Shown: in pieces, positions 1-12,239 of the stretch | Position numbering within the stretch: position 1 is the stretch's first letter | Layout of the letters: each line of letters opens with the position of its first letter | DNA from: Dastarcus helophoroides | Lineage: Eukaryota > Arthropoda > Insecta > Coleoptera > Bothrideridae | Direction: 5' to 3' | NCBI GenBank assembly: GCA_028583605.1 | Contig: CM053337.1 | Location: 29,212,397-29,276,396, forward strand | Length of the DNA stretch: 64,000 nucleotides | Position numbers and translations under genes: made by a program | Notes under the pieces: generated by a model | What the model was told of the DNA's origin: nothing | What the model saw: only the letters and a program-made list of their open reading frames with translations | Database searches by the model: none

Positions 1-10
1 GTAAGTACTA

Positions 11-13
<3 letters not shown>

Positions 14-62
<49 letters not shown>
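14..62. repeat. (AT)n microsatellite
   Basis: Uninterrupted AT dinucleotide run of about 24 units near the left edge. It follows GTAAGT at positions 1-6. A slippage-prone simple repeat. Confidence 0.97.
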
Positions 63-63
<1 letters not shown>

Positions 64-2800
64 CTACCTATGTAATGTAAAAAAAAATGAAAATTTCTGG
101 TTTAAACAGAAAAACTTCTTAAGAATTGAGACGGCACTTTTTGTTAGGAAAATCAAAATTTCTAATATTCTCAGAAATATTTATATTTGATTACTTTCTT
201 TTATTTAATCTGAATTTTTAACTCACTCGTAATTAATTTGTCTCTAAGACGACATTTTCCACTTTAAAATTAGGTTTTTCCGAATATTTCGAACTAAAAT
301 TTCAAATAAAATGAAGATTATCGCTCAGGATTTTAATAAAATCGTCAACATTTGGAAAAATGTCTAAAAATTATGTAAAATTATTAAAAATTTCATTTCT
401 TTTTTGAGATTTCAAAAGAGGGTAATTTTTCTGGTGTTTAACCTGCTAAAAAATAATACAACATCTCGAGATTGGAGTCAAGATTTTGGAAAATATATAA
501 CCACTTTTGGAATTTTTCAAGGAGAGGACAAAAATATATTAATTAACAACACCTTTCTGAAAATTCCGATTTTTGTCAGGAGCATTTAAAATTTCGAAAA
601 AAGTATTAAGGAAAAAGTCAAAATTTAAATTTAAGGTCAATATTTCGTAATTAGAATGGGAATATTGAAAATTTTTTATTCAAATTTTAAGATTCTTTTC
701 AGTTAATAACTGACAAAATTTCATGTTTAATTATAAAATTGTTTAAAATTTTGGCTTTTTATTTTAAATTTGATAAAAAAGTCTAAATATATAACTTAAG
801 CGCAAACATCAAAAAAACTAAGATGTGTAAAAAAATGTTCTCAAACTTTTGAAGTACTTCTCTAATTTTGAAATTTTCTCTTTCTAAAAGTTTCTTGGCT
901 GAAGTTGAATACGTGTAATTTTATGAACATTTTAGGTTTTTCCAACATTTGGTTTTCCATATTTTTTATATATCTCGAGTTTTTCTTAAAATTTCAGTTT
1001 TTTTCTATAAATTTCGTATTAAAATTCGAATTCTATTTTTATAAATTTTAAGTCTTTGGAAAAATTATTTTTTCTTCTCAAAACGCTTGAAAGAATTATA
1101 TATTTCTGTAATGATATTTTAAGACTAAAAATGTAAAATTTTGAAAAGTTTCATTTGATCAACTTTCATTTTCAAGGTTTAAAGTTTAACCTGAAAATGT
1201 TCGATTTTTTTTGAAGCTTTGTTTTTAAATTTATTATTATAAGGTATTCTAGAAACTTCAAGTGATAGAATCCCGTATTGAAATGTAGGAATGTTTTTTA
1301 CTCGAACTCGAAACATTTATTTTACATAAATTACGAGTTTTTTCGGAAGCGTTGAAATTTTTTGCTAAGTCTGGGTTAAAACCTTATATTTTTAATTGTT
1401 TCTCTAAAATTTGTAAAATCCTAAATGTAGAATTTTTCTGGGAATTTTGACTTCGTTTCCAAAAATTTGCCAAAGGGTGTTAAATCTAAAACTTTTTCAC
1501 TAAGAAATTTTGTATTTTTTTATTTATTTTAAGTTCAAAACTAAATTTCAACAGGAAAAAAGGCACGGCTTCGAAGAAAGTTTCGCTCGTCTTCAATTTC
1601 AAATTTTACCGCTGTGTTGAATTTTTTTTACGAGTCTTCGACTTTAAATTCAATTTTCCAGAAATTTCTTTCTAATGAAAAATCAGACTCAAACATAGCA
1701 ACTTTGCAAAAATCTGAATTTTCAGTTTGAATTTTTCAGATTAAAAAATTAGGCATATAAGCAAACTCGAAATTTTAATTTCTTTATTACTTAGCTGTGA
1801 TTCTTTCTTGAAACATTGTGTTTTTTCGCAAAATCCTAAAGTTTAAATTTTTAATATTTTCTCTACAATTTTCACTTAAAACTTTAAAGGTAGAAATTCT
1901 TGAATTCATTATTCCAAATTTAGGCCTTACGCCTAAGATTTTTATGCTTTTCTCAACCATTCAAAATATGTTACGTATTTACGAAGTTTCATCCTAAATT
2001 TCAATTTAGTTGAAACATTTTAAATTATTTCTTGTTGGGCAGTTTTTACAAATTTGGTGTACATTTTAGACTCGAAATATTGGAAACATAGTTTTATTTT
2101 TGTTTTTTAGGTTTTTTCTTGTTGTAAATTTCGACCTTTTTCTGAAACTGCTTTGGTATAAATTTAAAAATTATATCCACCTTCTTGCGAAATCGCAATT
2201 TTTGGAAACGAAATAGTTATAGTTACCTAAATCCCGAATTCGAATTTTACCAACATAACGAGTTTCTTATGAAAATCTTAAGTTTCTTCTTGAAAATCCA
2301 AACTGAAATATAAAATTTGAAGTTCTGGCTAAATCTCGAACTGAAATTGAAACTTCTTTCGGTTTTTTAAAAAAGTAAAAATTAAATATCTGAATACTGA
2401 ATTATAAAAAAAAGGATACAATTTCGAAAAAAAATCTTTAATTTCGAAATTAAAAAATCAACATTTCAAAAGTACAGAAGAATTGTTTAAAATAAATATA
2501 ACATTTCTATAAGAGCGGAAATTTTGGGTTTGTAAATGAATATTACGACAAATAATAAACATTTTAGTTCCGAAGTCAGAATTTTGGAAAAAGACTGACA
2601 ATTATTAAAAACAATTTCAAGGCTAGATATTGTATGTAAAATTTTGACAAACACAATTTGTGCAAAATAAGTAAAATGTTTATGTAACGTCTGCATTTTG
2701 CCTTAAAAGTATTTAAATTAAAAGTAAAAACTGCTTGTTAAATTGCAAATTTTAAGAGAAAAAATTAAAATTTTGAATATGAATATTAGAAATTATATGG
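63..2800. other. Decayed AT-rich quasi-repetitive DNA
   Basis: No gene seen. The stretch is built from words such as AAATTTCGA, AAATTTTGA, TCGAGTTTTTC and CTTAAAATTTC recurring at irregular spacing, interleaved with their reverse complements. The same texture returns in at least six other places in the window. Short ORFs here are chance frames with lysine/phenylalanine/asparagine-rich composition and no family resemblance. Confidence 0.6.
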
Positions 2801-3850
2801 TTTTATTTTGACATATCACAAATGATTTAATACCAAATTGCCAGAGATATAACCAGTTTTATGGCGAAAAGTTGAGTTTCTTGACAGTCCGATTTAGAGC
2901 AAACAGTGTGAAGTTACACTATGCAATTTATTTTATTTTTTAGTTAAAATTGATTTAAAGCATTTATGTTGAGGAAAATTCATCCATAACCGGCAATAAA
3001 CAGCGGGGGATGTGAAAGCTTTATCCTTTAGTGTAATTATTCCATTGGTGCCCTTACCAAATAGAAATAACAATCGGGCAACGAAAATTGCCGTTTACAT
3101 TTTTAATGAAAACATGAACATTTCATAATTGAAATTGAATTTCTTTCACTAAGCTCGAACAAACAATTTGTACATAATAAATGTGTTATTGCTGCTTTCC
3201 CTTTGACGATATTTCATGGAGGGCAAAGGGCAGTCGAGGCCTTAGCGATTCACGGGTAAAAAGGAAACGTAGAGAACGCTTGATATTTATTCCAAGGGCA
3301 ACGATCCCTTAATGCGAAGGAGCATTTTAAATTTTGTCTTTGCGTTCCAGCCAATTTAACCTAAACACTTTGTAATATAGTTGGCAATTCAGATGAAGTT
3401 TTTTTAGTCGAATAGGGAGATTTATCCGAGGACGTGAAATTCGTCCACTAATATTTCCACTCAGACACTCTTGAAGGCCAAATGAAAAACGAAGAATTAA
3501 GAATTATTACGGTATTATTTTTTCAGTATTTTCGCAATTTTTTAATAAAAAAGTAGGTCAAGATCGCAGTTTCTGGGAAGTTTGCGGCTTAGATATTCCA
3601 CTGGGATATGGTTCAAATTTGTTCGACGTAATGAAACCTGCCAGTGATTGGCTCGTGTTCCTGTAGGTAAAGCAGATGTAGGTCAGTATGTTACATTACA
3701 TGAAGTCAGAGGATTGAACGCGTAAGTGGAACCTTGCCACACTTGATTGGCCAGATGAAAATAAACAAATTTATCCAGCGAATGACAACGTTCAATAATT
3801 TGTTTTTTTGGAATTATTGTGCTTTAAAGGGTTGTTGAAAAGAAGAGGAA
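2800..3850. other. Unique, less A+T-rich island without recognisable gene
   Basis: The AAATTTCGA texture stops and the composition is more balanced, for example around 3200-3330 and 3560-3760. No ORF, splice-framed exon or repeat could be recognised. It could be conserved non-coding host DNA or an unrecognised old transposon. Confidence 0.35.
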
Positions 3851-4609
3851 GGAATTGGTGAAACATTTAGAGTTGAAAGCAAAGTTAAATAAAATTAATA
3901 AACACAATATGGTTGATATTTTGCTAATCAACCATATTTTTGAAAATTTCACTGAAAACTACATGTTTTCAAATTCGAGTTTTTCTCGTAATTTCGATAT
4001 TCAATGTTTACTGGTTTTCCTCAAATTCGTTTCTAATTTTAAAGTTGTATTTTTTATTCAAATTTTTCAAAAAACATTGAAATTATTTAAAATCATCCCT
4101 CTTTGAAACTGAAAATTTTGAAAAAAAATTATTTTACAAATATGGAAAAATATACTGTTAAAGATTGACTTTTGTTTTTAAGATTGCCTGAAATTAAACA
4201 CTTTTTTTCCAAATTTCAGCTTTAAAATAAAAATATCTTCCTTCTTTTCGAAAATTCGGCATTAACTTCAACATTTCAAATAGTGTTTTTTGTAAAAATT
4301 CTAGTCTTAAGCTGTTTAATTAAAATTTAGACATTAAACTTGAACTCTGGGGTGTTTGCTTGAAATTTGACTTTTTCCGAAAACTCAACCTAAAGTATTA
4401 AAAGTGGTGGATAATTCAAGAAAAAAGTCAAAATTATGATAAATAAAGAAGACTTAAATTTTCGAGCTAAATCTTGGTATAGACGAATATATACAAGTCT
4501 ACTACGATGCAACTAAAATCTTATTTTATTAGAATCTAATGAAAACTAATATCACGGGTTGCATTGCAACATCCATAGGTACAAACGTCCTCGGGGTGAC
4601 TTTACTTTC
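3851..4609. other. AT-rich spacer
   Basis: Return of the decayed AT-rich texture. The short word TTAAATAAAATTAATAA near 3886 resembles the 3' end of the hammerhead-linked repeat described at 10,395, but nothing else of that repeat is visible here. Confidence 0.4.
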
Positions 4610-4897
4610 ATCTAGTTCGACAAATGGCCGATTAAATGTACTGTAATTAAACAGTTAAACGTATTTAAAATTGAAAATATGTACAACCGCAACCATAGAC
4701 TATTTTCAACCTTCTTTGGTCTCATCATTGTGGTACGGTGGTTCCACATACGGCACTTCCAATTTAAAGCCAAGGAGGCCAATAAGGCCAAGGAAGGTCG
4801 AAACTAGTCTATGGTAGCAGTTGTACATATTTTCAATTTTAAGCACGTTTAACTGTTTAATTACAGAACATTTAATTGGTCATTTGTCGAACAACTA
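4610..4897. mobile_element. MITE with ~105-bp inverted arms
   Basis: The arms at about 4613-4720 and 4787-4896 are inverted copies of each other. They share GTAATTAAACAGTTAAACGT and ATTGAAAATATGTACAAC as well as AACCATAGACTA-like words, with about 85-90% identity by eye. A GC-richer centre of about 65 bp holds GGTACGGTGGTTCC. No coding capacity, so it is non-autonomous. Related half-elements lie at 47,865-48,090. No convincing target duplication was found, so the superfamily is open. Confidence 0.75.
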
Positions 4898-5030
4898 TTA
4901 CGATATCGAAAATCTTGTAATTTTACAATATTTAATAACTAATAACCATATTAAAATTAAAATTTTATCTTCAGAAATTTAAGAGATCAGGGGAAAGGTC
5001 ATTTCTTACATATTTTGAGCTGTGAAGAAT

Positions 5031-5095
5031 TAAAATACAAATTTTTTTATTTCAATTTTCGAGGAAAGGACCAGTCCGTTTCACCAAAAGTTTTG
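5031..5095 (+). repeat. Short dispersed repeat (GGACCAGTCCG family), copy 1
   Basis: About 55 bp running from ATACAAATTTTTT through ATTTCAATTTT and AAGGACCAGTCCG to TTTCACCAAAA. The same ordered words occur at 6192-6240 (+), 11,105-11,168 (-) and 63,886-63,940 (+). Two of the four copies sit directly beside the hairpin MITEs at 6011 and 63,771, so this is probably part of a larger transposon. Confidence 0.6.
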
Positions 5096-5411
5096 AGCTG
5101 TATCTTTAAAGGATTAGATCAATAATTTCTAAAAAATATTTTAGGATTCTTGGAGGTAGCTCTTTCAAATGATTATTCACACGATATATCAACTAAAACT
5201 TGACTTTTTGGTGACGAAATCAATCCCCAATTTCATTATAAAACATTTTCTTTTTCTAATCTTTGGCTGGAGCTATTTACGTGGGTCATCAATAAATAAC
5301 GCTGTGCAAACTTTTCAATTTCTACGTTATGTTAATATCAAAAATTACGGGCTAGAATTTTCTCGCTATGAAATAGTTGAAATATGGCGCAAGAATGGCA
5401 GACTATGACCA

Positions 5412-5500
5412 GAGTAGTGGTTCTTAACCTTTTTTTGTTTTAGTGACACACTTGAGCATTAGTTGAAATTCTGCGACACATGAATATTTTTTCCATTTGG
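5412..5500 (+). mobile_element. Possible hAT terminal fragment
   Basis: AGTGGTTCTTAACCTTTTTT followed by TTTAGTGACACAC resembles hAT-type termini (CAGTGGTTCTCAACC class) and the complete element at 13,646. Only one end can be seen, and no matching opposite terminus or 8-bp duplication was found. Confidence 0.35.
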
Positions 5501-6010
5501 TTAGATAATTTTTAATCATTCAAACCTAAAAATTAAAACCATACATTTTGCATTTTTTTACATTTTTTTGTAACTTTGGATGTTGCTCGGAACTGAATGC
5601 ATTTTTACATCACACAGCACTTTTTGTAGTTTTTATTAAAAATTTCCCTAATCAGTTTATAATTCTTTCAACGACATTTGAAATTCTTTTGCAGGATTTG
5701 AACCCTTCTTAAAATTCTTAAAATTTTAACGTCTACTGGTTTGAATTTAAGTTCAAATTTTGAAAAAAAATTAGGAATAGCAACTATTATCAAAATTTTG
5801 TGGTCCAGATTACCAAAAAATAAACGTAATCCACTAATAAAGTTCGAAAAATTTCAACTTTATATATAACTCTTAAAAGTTTACGCGAAAAACGATATTC
5901 GATTTTGTCAAAATTTTGATATTGAGGCTTGAAAAAGACGCACTTTGTCGTATGATGAGAAAATTTATATAAAATAAATGAAAAGGGAAAATCTTAAGAA
6001 TCAATTTTTA
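5501..6010. other. AT-rich spacer
   Basis: No gene, RNA or repeat structure recognised. Composition is as in the other decayed stretches. Confidence 0.4.
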
Positions 6011-6205
6011 TAAATTGACATACAAATCTTGTCCCCCAAAACCAAGAAAGATTAAAAAATACAACAAAAGTTGCTCTAACGCAACGATAGAGCAGAGAGA
6101 TAGAGTATTTCTCTGAAGATGATAGCTTGGCTATCGCAACGCGCTAGACCAAATTTTGTTGTGTTTTTTCTTGGTTTCAAGGGACAAGATTTCTATTTCA
6201 ATTTG
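6011..6205. mobile_element. Hairpin MITE, copy 1
   Basis: Inverted arms of about 50 bp: one near 6015-6073 with CAAATCTTGTCCCCC, AACCAAGAAAGATT and ACAACAAAAGTTG, the other at about 6150-6202. They are separated by an 80-bp loop that contains its own short stem (GATAGC...GCTATC). The arms match the much tighter hairpin at 63,771-63,895 (TTGTCCC, AAACCAAGAAAGATTAA, ACACAACAAA), so both belong to one family. The extra loop here may be an insertion or ancestral sequence. Confidence 0.7.
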
Positions 6206-6240
6206 TTGAAGATAACCAAGGACCAGTCCGATGCACCCAA
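6192..6240 (+). repeat. Short dispersed repeat (GGACCAGTCCG family), copy 2
   Basis: TATTTCAATTTGTTGAAG followed by ATAACCAAGGACCAGTCCG continues directly from the right arm of the hairpin MITE. The arrangement is the same as at 63,886, so the hairpin and this repeat probably moved together. Confidence 0.6.
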
Positions 6241-6489
6241 GTTATCAATTTTTATCTCAAAGTGAAGGTAATTTTTTAAATTTTGATCTTTTGTAAAATT
6301 TGTAACTTTAATTTTTTTTTCAGGCAGTTTATTCAATGTTATAGGTTTAATTTAAAATCAGATTTGGGATATGCGTATTGTATTATACTAAAAATCTTGC
6401 GATTTTTTTTATTAATTTTCAAATTATAAGACTGAACTAGAATTTTTGACGTTTTGAGGTTGTTAGGTTATTCAAACACACTTATTATA

Positions 6490-7711
6490 CAGGGTGTTCA
6501 AAATTAATTTTAATTTTTGCTAACTTCAAACGACGAAAATTAGTTTTTTTTATAACCCTATATTTTATTACATGATAGGAAGCATCAAAAGAAAGTACAT
6601 TCACTTTTTTAGGCTTTTTCTGTAGCTTAACTTGATGGTTTTTTGGAAAATTTAACTTTTTCAAAAATGTACTTTTTCTATGGCTTTATGGTATTAAAAC
6701 CGTACTTGGCATTTTTTAAATAATAATCTATGATGCTTTTGTTCAAGCTACAAGTTTAATAGCAATAAACACAATAAATTACAGTAAAGAACATTTTAGT
6801 CGATATGTTGTATACCACATGCGAAGCTCCTGATAATTGATTGTTAGTTTCTCCTATTTACAACACAAATCATGCTAATTAAAAGAAATTTCTGTTGTGA
6901 TTGCTTTCTGAAATAAAAAACCAGATTTTACTGAACGATAATTATAAAAACAAACTTGGAAAGCACGTGTAGCTTCCGGTCACATTGGTTAAATTAGCAT
7001 TGTTGCATTCGTTATTCAAAATCCACCTGTAAGTGAAAAAAAAATTAATGATGATCTTTAAATATTGAAGAACGTAGTTTATAGATCCTTTATAGAGAAG
7101 AAGTTATACACTTTTCATTTTTCTTATCATCAGATATTAACATTTTCATAGGAGACGGCGATTTTGCCATTTTGCTGTGACAACATTTCTTTTCAATTCA
7201 ATTTTTTTTTTGTAAGGTGGTTTTAAGGGTACATTTTACGATTTGTAATGCAGGTCGGACAAATGTACACAACTGTCACCGTTTTAATGACTATAACTCC
7301 AGACAACAGCAGATTTTTCACAAAACCAAAATTTTACAAAAAACTATTAATTCTAGCTATAAAAAAAAATTTGCAAATTTAATTCATCTTTCTTTGGAGC
7401 TTCCTATGGTGTTATAAAATATAGGGTGTTTTTTTTAGAATGAGTTTTTGCAAATTAGCATAATGTGAAATAAACTTTGTACGTCCTGCATAGTAATTTT
7501 GAAATGTTTTTAGTATTTTTAGGTAGCCAAGTAAGTTGACTAATTACCATGCAAGAACCAGAGCTTTCAAAAGATAATACATTTTGGCTAAAATATGAAA
7601 AAATTGTATTTTCTAGAAATGATGAGTAGAAGTTGAAAAAATCATTAAATATATAGATTGTATTTTAAAAAAACAAAATTAGTATCTGCCCAAAAAAATT
7701 TAAACACCCTG
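6490..7711. mobile_element. Non-autonomous TIR element (CAGGGTGTT ends)
   Basis: The ends are inverted: CAGGGTGTTCAAAATTAA at 6490 and its near-complement ending CACCCTG at 7711. A second inverted pair lies inside: CCCTATATTTTATTACATGA followed by GGAAGC near 6555-6590, against GGAGCTTCCTATGGTG and AAAATATAGGGTG near 7395-7427. This suggests long degenerate arms or a nested relative. TA precedes the left end (6488-6489), but the right flank is CA, so a TA duplication is only possible. CAGGGTGT termini are widespread in insect DNA transposons. No transposase is visible. Confidence 0.5.
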
Positions 7712-9889
7712 CATGATCAAAACTATTTTTAGATTGAAGAGCCAGGGTAGTTTGGTAACGTTGAAAAAATAAAAACGATGTCTTTTTCCTTAACGGAGAT
7801 ATTCTACCTCCGCGTACTAGTGGGACACAATGTATATCTCAAGTTTGTCTCTATTTTTGACTTTCTTCTTGGCATCTCGTATTCGATGTTTAGAGTCAAG
7901 AAAAATGTATTAAATTCTAAAAGGTGATTTAAGAAAAAATGTTAAGCTTTCGATTTTAATCTCGACTTATTGTAAAAAATATAATTTTGAAGCACACATG
8001 TATATAAGTCGAAATTATGAAAGTTTTTTTTAATAAAATATTCGAAAGTAAACTTGAAAATTCCGCTGTTTACCAAAATCTTAAGTGCCAATTTTCAATT
8101 ATTTTTCTCTAAAATTTCGACGTAATTTCAAAAGTTAGACTTTTCTTAACCGTGTTGATTAGTTTTTCTTCAAAATATTGAATTTATTTTTAAAATTTCG
8201 GCACTAATCCCAAAGTTTCAAATTGTAATCTGAATAATTTTTTATTTGATATCGATATTTTGTTCATTTTTTTGAAGTTTAGTGTTAATACATACAAATG
8301 TAAATTTTTTAATAACCATAAAATCTTTTCAAAAATTATATGATCTTAAACTTAAACATGTTTTGTAACCATTTTTTAAAAATTTTTGAAACTTTTCAGT
8401 TTAAACTCGATAATCTCCAAAATTTCAACTTGAAAATCAAAACTTCGAGTTGACTATTATATTTTTTTGTGAATTTCGGGTCCATTACAAAAATTTAATT
8501 CTTCTAAAAATTCTTAATAAAGTTTAAAACTTTCAACTTCAAATTTTTAAAACAAATTTTAAGTAGTTTTAGTTTTTCAGAAAATTTTCCAGAGTAAACT
8601 TTTTTCGGCCACTGATTTAATTTTAAAATTCAAATTTCAAGAAATGTCGACATTTTACAAAAAATGAAACTACCAGAAATGACTTTAAAGAAATGTATAC
8701 AAAAAAAATCGAATTTTAGACATTTTTCTTACAATTTTCGTGGTTTTTGCAAAATTTCACAAAAACTTTGTTTCTAAATTCGTAACAAAAATTGTTTCAT
8801 TTAAATCAGTACATAGAAATTTAGACTTTGCCCACATTGTTTTTTTTTAGATACTCGAGTATAGAAATTTCAATTCCTTTTTTCAAATTTTAACTTTTCT
8901 TGTTAAAATTTTCAAATTTTTCTTTAAATATTGGCGTAGCTAGAGCGGAGCAAAAGTAAATATTTCTTTTTTCAAAATTCATTTAGACATTTCGAGGTTT
9001 TACTCTAAAACACCATCTTCGGAAAATGTTGATACCTTCCTGAAATTCGATTTTTCTTTTTTAAAATTTGACTTTGGATTTTTTAAATTTTTTTCTCTTT
9101 TATATAGGTACTCTCGACTTATCTTGAAATATGACATAAAAGTTTTCTTCAAAATTTATAGAAATTTTGACTTTTTTTATCGAAATTGCAAGACTTAAAA
9201 ACCCCGTTTAGTTTGACTTTTTTACAAAGCAGATCGGATATTTTTTTATCATAATATGTTTAAAAATTCTTTTTAAGAAATTCAAATTCTTTCTTAAAAG
9301 TTCTTTTTCTGTAAAAAAAAATTAACGCAAATGTACCATTTCCCTTTGGCAGCTTTTAGAAAAAATTAAGTTAGGGCTGAGATCCAAAAGATTCGTGTCT
9401 CTCCCAATTTCGAATTTAAAGCCTTTAACCTTTTTGTAAATTCTTTAAACGTTTTTAATTAACAGAGTTCAGTATAAAACATTTGCATATTTTCGCAACA
9501 TACCTAAGGAACTTTATCGATACACTTGTATGTCGCTACACACGGTAGGGAAACATTAGACCAGAGGGTCTCTATGGAAATAATTTTACTTCCAGTGTTC
9601 ATCAATGAAGCAAGATTGCAGAATAAAAAAATACATGCTTCTTTTTTTTTACTTGAAAAGAAGAAACAAGTATCAAAAAAGTAAAAAAAAATGGTTTTCG
9701 GATCCAATACCTGTTTAGCGAACTGAAGGAAGACATTTATTGGGAAAGTATTTTTTTGCCTCGAACTTTTTCTTGAGTTTGCCTAGTCTAAACGTTCGAC
9801 TACTCCTAGAAGTTTTTAAGTTGTACAAGACATTTTGAGAAATAAATTTCAAGTTTAAAGTCAAAATGTCGAGATTTTAACGATTTTAA
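7712..9889. other. Decayed AT-rich quasi-repetitive DNA
   Basis: Same AAATTTTGAC / AAATTTCGA texture as 63-2800, especially 7980-9300. The short ORF on the minus strand near 9504-9707 is low-complexity and not credible. Confidence 0.5.
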
Positions 9890-10312
9890 GGGTGCGTTTA
9901 GATTAGACACGTAATTCGGGATATTTCACACTATGACATAAAAATATCTCATACTATCTGAGACTAATTGCACAACTGCGACAAATTACACGACATAAAA
10001 TTTTAGCCAGTGGCTGACATATACCTCAGAAGTAGTAGTCATCTAATTTCTCTCTAAAAATTTCATGCGAATAACTATTGTATTTAACTAATAATAGTGA
10101 GATACTACTCCATATAAGTAATTTGCAAATTTGATTGGACAAATTTTGATAATTTAAAGTAGCAAAGACATTTTATATCGACACTTTATCTCAGCTAGAA
10201 GTGTCAGCAATTTTATTCACCTATATTTGTGTCAGAGTAAATGGGCAAGGAAATTTAGTCTCAGATACCTGAGATTTCTATTATGCAATAAGTCTCTAAT
10301 CTAAACGCACCC
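9890..10312. mobile_element. MITE with GGGTGCGTTTAGATTAGA ends
   Basis: A 423-bp element bounded by an 18-bp near-perfect inverted terminal repeat: GGGTGCGTTTAGATTAGA at 9890 and its complement ending at 10,312. Inside, words such as TCTGAGACTAAT and TTTAGTCTCAGAT form further subterminal inverted pairs. The flanks are TTTTAA and AAAATT, which do not give a clear target duplication. No coding capacity. The TIR style would fit PIF/Harbinger or a related group, but this is not proven. Confidence 0.8.
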
Positions 10313-10394
10313 AAAATTAGCAGTTAAACTTGATATTTGCTAATTTTTTATTTTAAATTTTAATTAGAGTGAGAGCAAATACTTTTCAGAAAAT

Positions 10395-10745
10395 TCACTT
10401 CGAGTGAAGATGCCAGTGCAACAACCTTTTTTTTATACTTTAATAATTTTTTTATTTTTTTAAATTTATGTCTAATTTTAGTCTTCTCTATTTCAATTTT
10501 TTTCTATTTTCCGCAAAATAAACTAACCTATTTTTTGTTAACCGTCATGGGGTGACTTTTTCAATAAATTTAGGTATCAATAAATTTAGGTAATCATATT
10601 TCAAACAATGTTTCAGAATATTGTCAACTTTCATTAATAAAAATATAAATATTTTTAAAGTGGGTCGCAGAAATGTTAAATAAAATTAATAAGCATACTG
10701 TATTCGATCAATAAGAGTCCACTAGGAAGAATAAATTGTCAAATG
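10395..10745 (+). mobile_element. Hammerhead-linked repeat, copy 1 (ribozyme lost)
   Basis: Aligns with 32,380-32,785 and 59,880-60,275. The shared order is GATG(T)CCAGTGC(T)ACAA, a poly-T/A stretch, AAAATAA(A)CTAACC, TTTTTGTTAA, CATGRGGTGAC, AATAAATTTAG, TCATATTTCA, GAATATTGTCAAC and GGGTCGCAGAAATGTTAAAT. This copy and the one at 32 kb also share CCAATAAGAGTCCAC-like sequence after the tail. The ribozyme core is eroded here, with only the segment after the cleavage site recognisable (GATGCCAGTGCAACAA). Confidence 0.7.
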
Positions 10746-12239
10746 TTGACTTTACGCTGAAGTTGTGAATTCTTTCTAGACACATTGAACTTCTCTTTTT
10801 TATATTGGAGATTTTACTACAATCTCTTGTTTAAAGAACTTTCTTAAAGTCAAAAAATTGATTTTTTTTTCAATTTAAAAAAAATTTTCTTACACTGAAA
10901 TTTATTTACAATTTGATGTTAAAAGTCAATTTTTTAAACAAATTTCGAGTCTTTCTCGAAATTTAAACTTTTATTTTAAATTCGAAGCTTAAACGTTAGG
11001 TATTATTAAACTTAAAAATTCGCGAGTTTTTTTATAAGTTTTAAGACTTACGTCGACATTTCAAATAAAAAACCGAAATTTGAAGGAAAAGCTTTTTTTT
11101 GTAAGAAAATTTTGGTGGAACGGATTGGTCCTTGGTTATCTTCAAAAATTGAAATACAAATCTTTTTGTTAGAAAATCACAAAAACTCTCAAAAAAAATT
11201 TCTCCATTTTAAATTCCAAATATTTCCTCTATAATTTTAAAAAATTGATCCTATTAAACTTTCACTTTCTAAGATTTTTTTTTTAATTTAGAAGATTTTA
11301 TGTTATCACAATAGTCTAGATTTTTCGATTTTAAACCTAGATTTTTTTGCAACTAGGAATTATATTTAATTCGAAATTATAAGGATTACTTTTCAACATT
11401 TCGAAAATTCTTCTCCAAATTTTAGACATTAAACTCAAATCTTTAAGAATGTTGGTAGGAATCCTAAATATTTTTGAGCTTAATTCTCCGATTTCGATAT
11501 TTACCAAAATAATTTTACTTTAAAGACAAAATTTCACAAACTTTAATTTCTGAAACCTTATACTGGAACATTCCAAAAATTGTCTTTATTTTTTTTGTAC
11601 AAACTCTAGTTAAAGTCTATTTTTTTGATTTTAAGGCCGCAATCAAAAAAATTATTCATAAAGTGCAAAATTAATATTTAAATTCTAAGAAAAATTTGAT
11701 TTTTTTTTAATTTTAGAACTCTAATAATTTTGAATTTGTTCTAGGAATTTACATTTTCAAAAACACAAGTTGTAGTAAAAGCAATAGAAATTATTTAGAC
11801 TTTCTTTACTAAATAATATTTCAGAAATGTCAGAATTTGGAATCCTTTTTCAAAATTTTAAGAACAAATTTTGAAGCTTTAACTTCGTGCGAAGTACCGA
11901 ATATTTCTTTTTTCGAACTATCGAATTTTTAAATTACACGTTTGTTAAAATACATTTGTCAAGCACTTTTATATTTTTATATTCTGCTTGAAAAGGTTCT
12001 TAAAATGGCAAGAAATTCAGTATTATCTTTCATTTGAATTTATGATGAAATTCAAAATTCCACGTATTCTCTTATGTCTTATAATTTTAAGCAAAGGAAA
12101 TTGAAAGCTTCATTATCAATTAACAGAACAAACAATGTTGAATTAATTTAAGTAAGCTTATTGGGTAATCTAATATAAAACAAATAAAAATGTAATCTCT
12201 TCGATTTTCGAATTTTCGTTCAGTGAACTTTTCATCTTT
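10746..12239. other. Decayed AT-rich quasi-repetitive DNA
   Basis: AAATTTCGAGT / TTTTTTTCAATTT texture with no gene. It includes one dispersed-repeat copy listed separately at 11,105. Confidence 0.5.
11105..11168 (-). repeat. Short dispersed repeat (GGACCAGTCCG family), copy 3
   Basis: Read on the minus strand it gives ATTTGTATTTCAATTTTTGA, AGATAACCAAGGACCAATCCG and TTCCACC, the same word order as copies 1, 2 and 4. No hairpin MITE lies next to it. Confidence 0.6.

Noticed and set aside
1..6. Window opens with GTAAGT, a perfect 5' splice-donor word
   Set aside because: The preceding exon would lie outside the window, and no downstream exon or acceptor can be supported; one hexamer is weak evidence.
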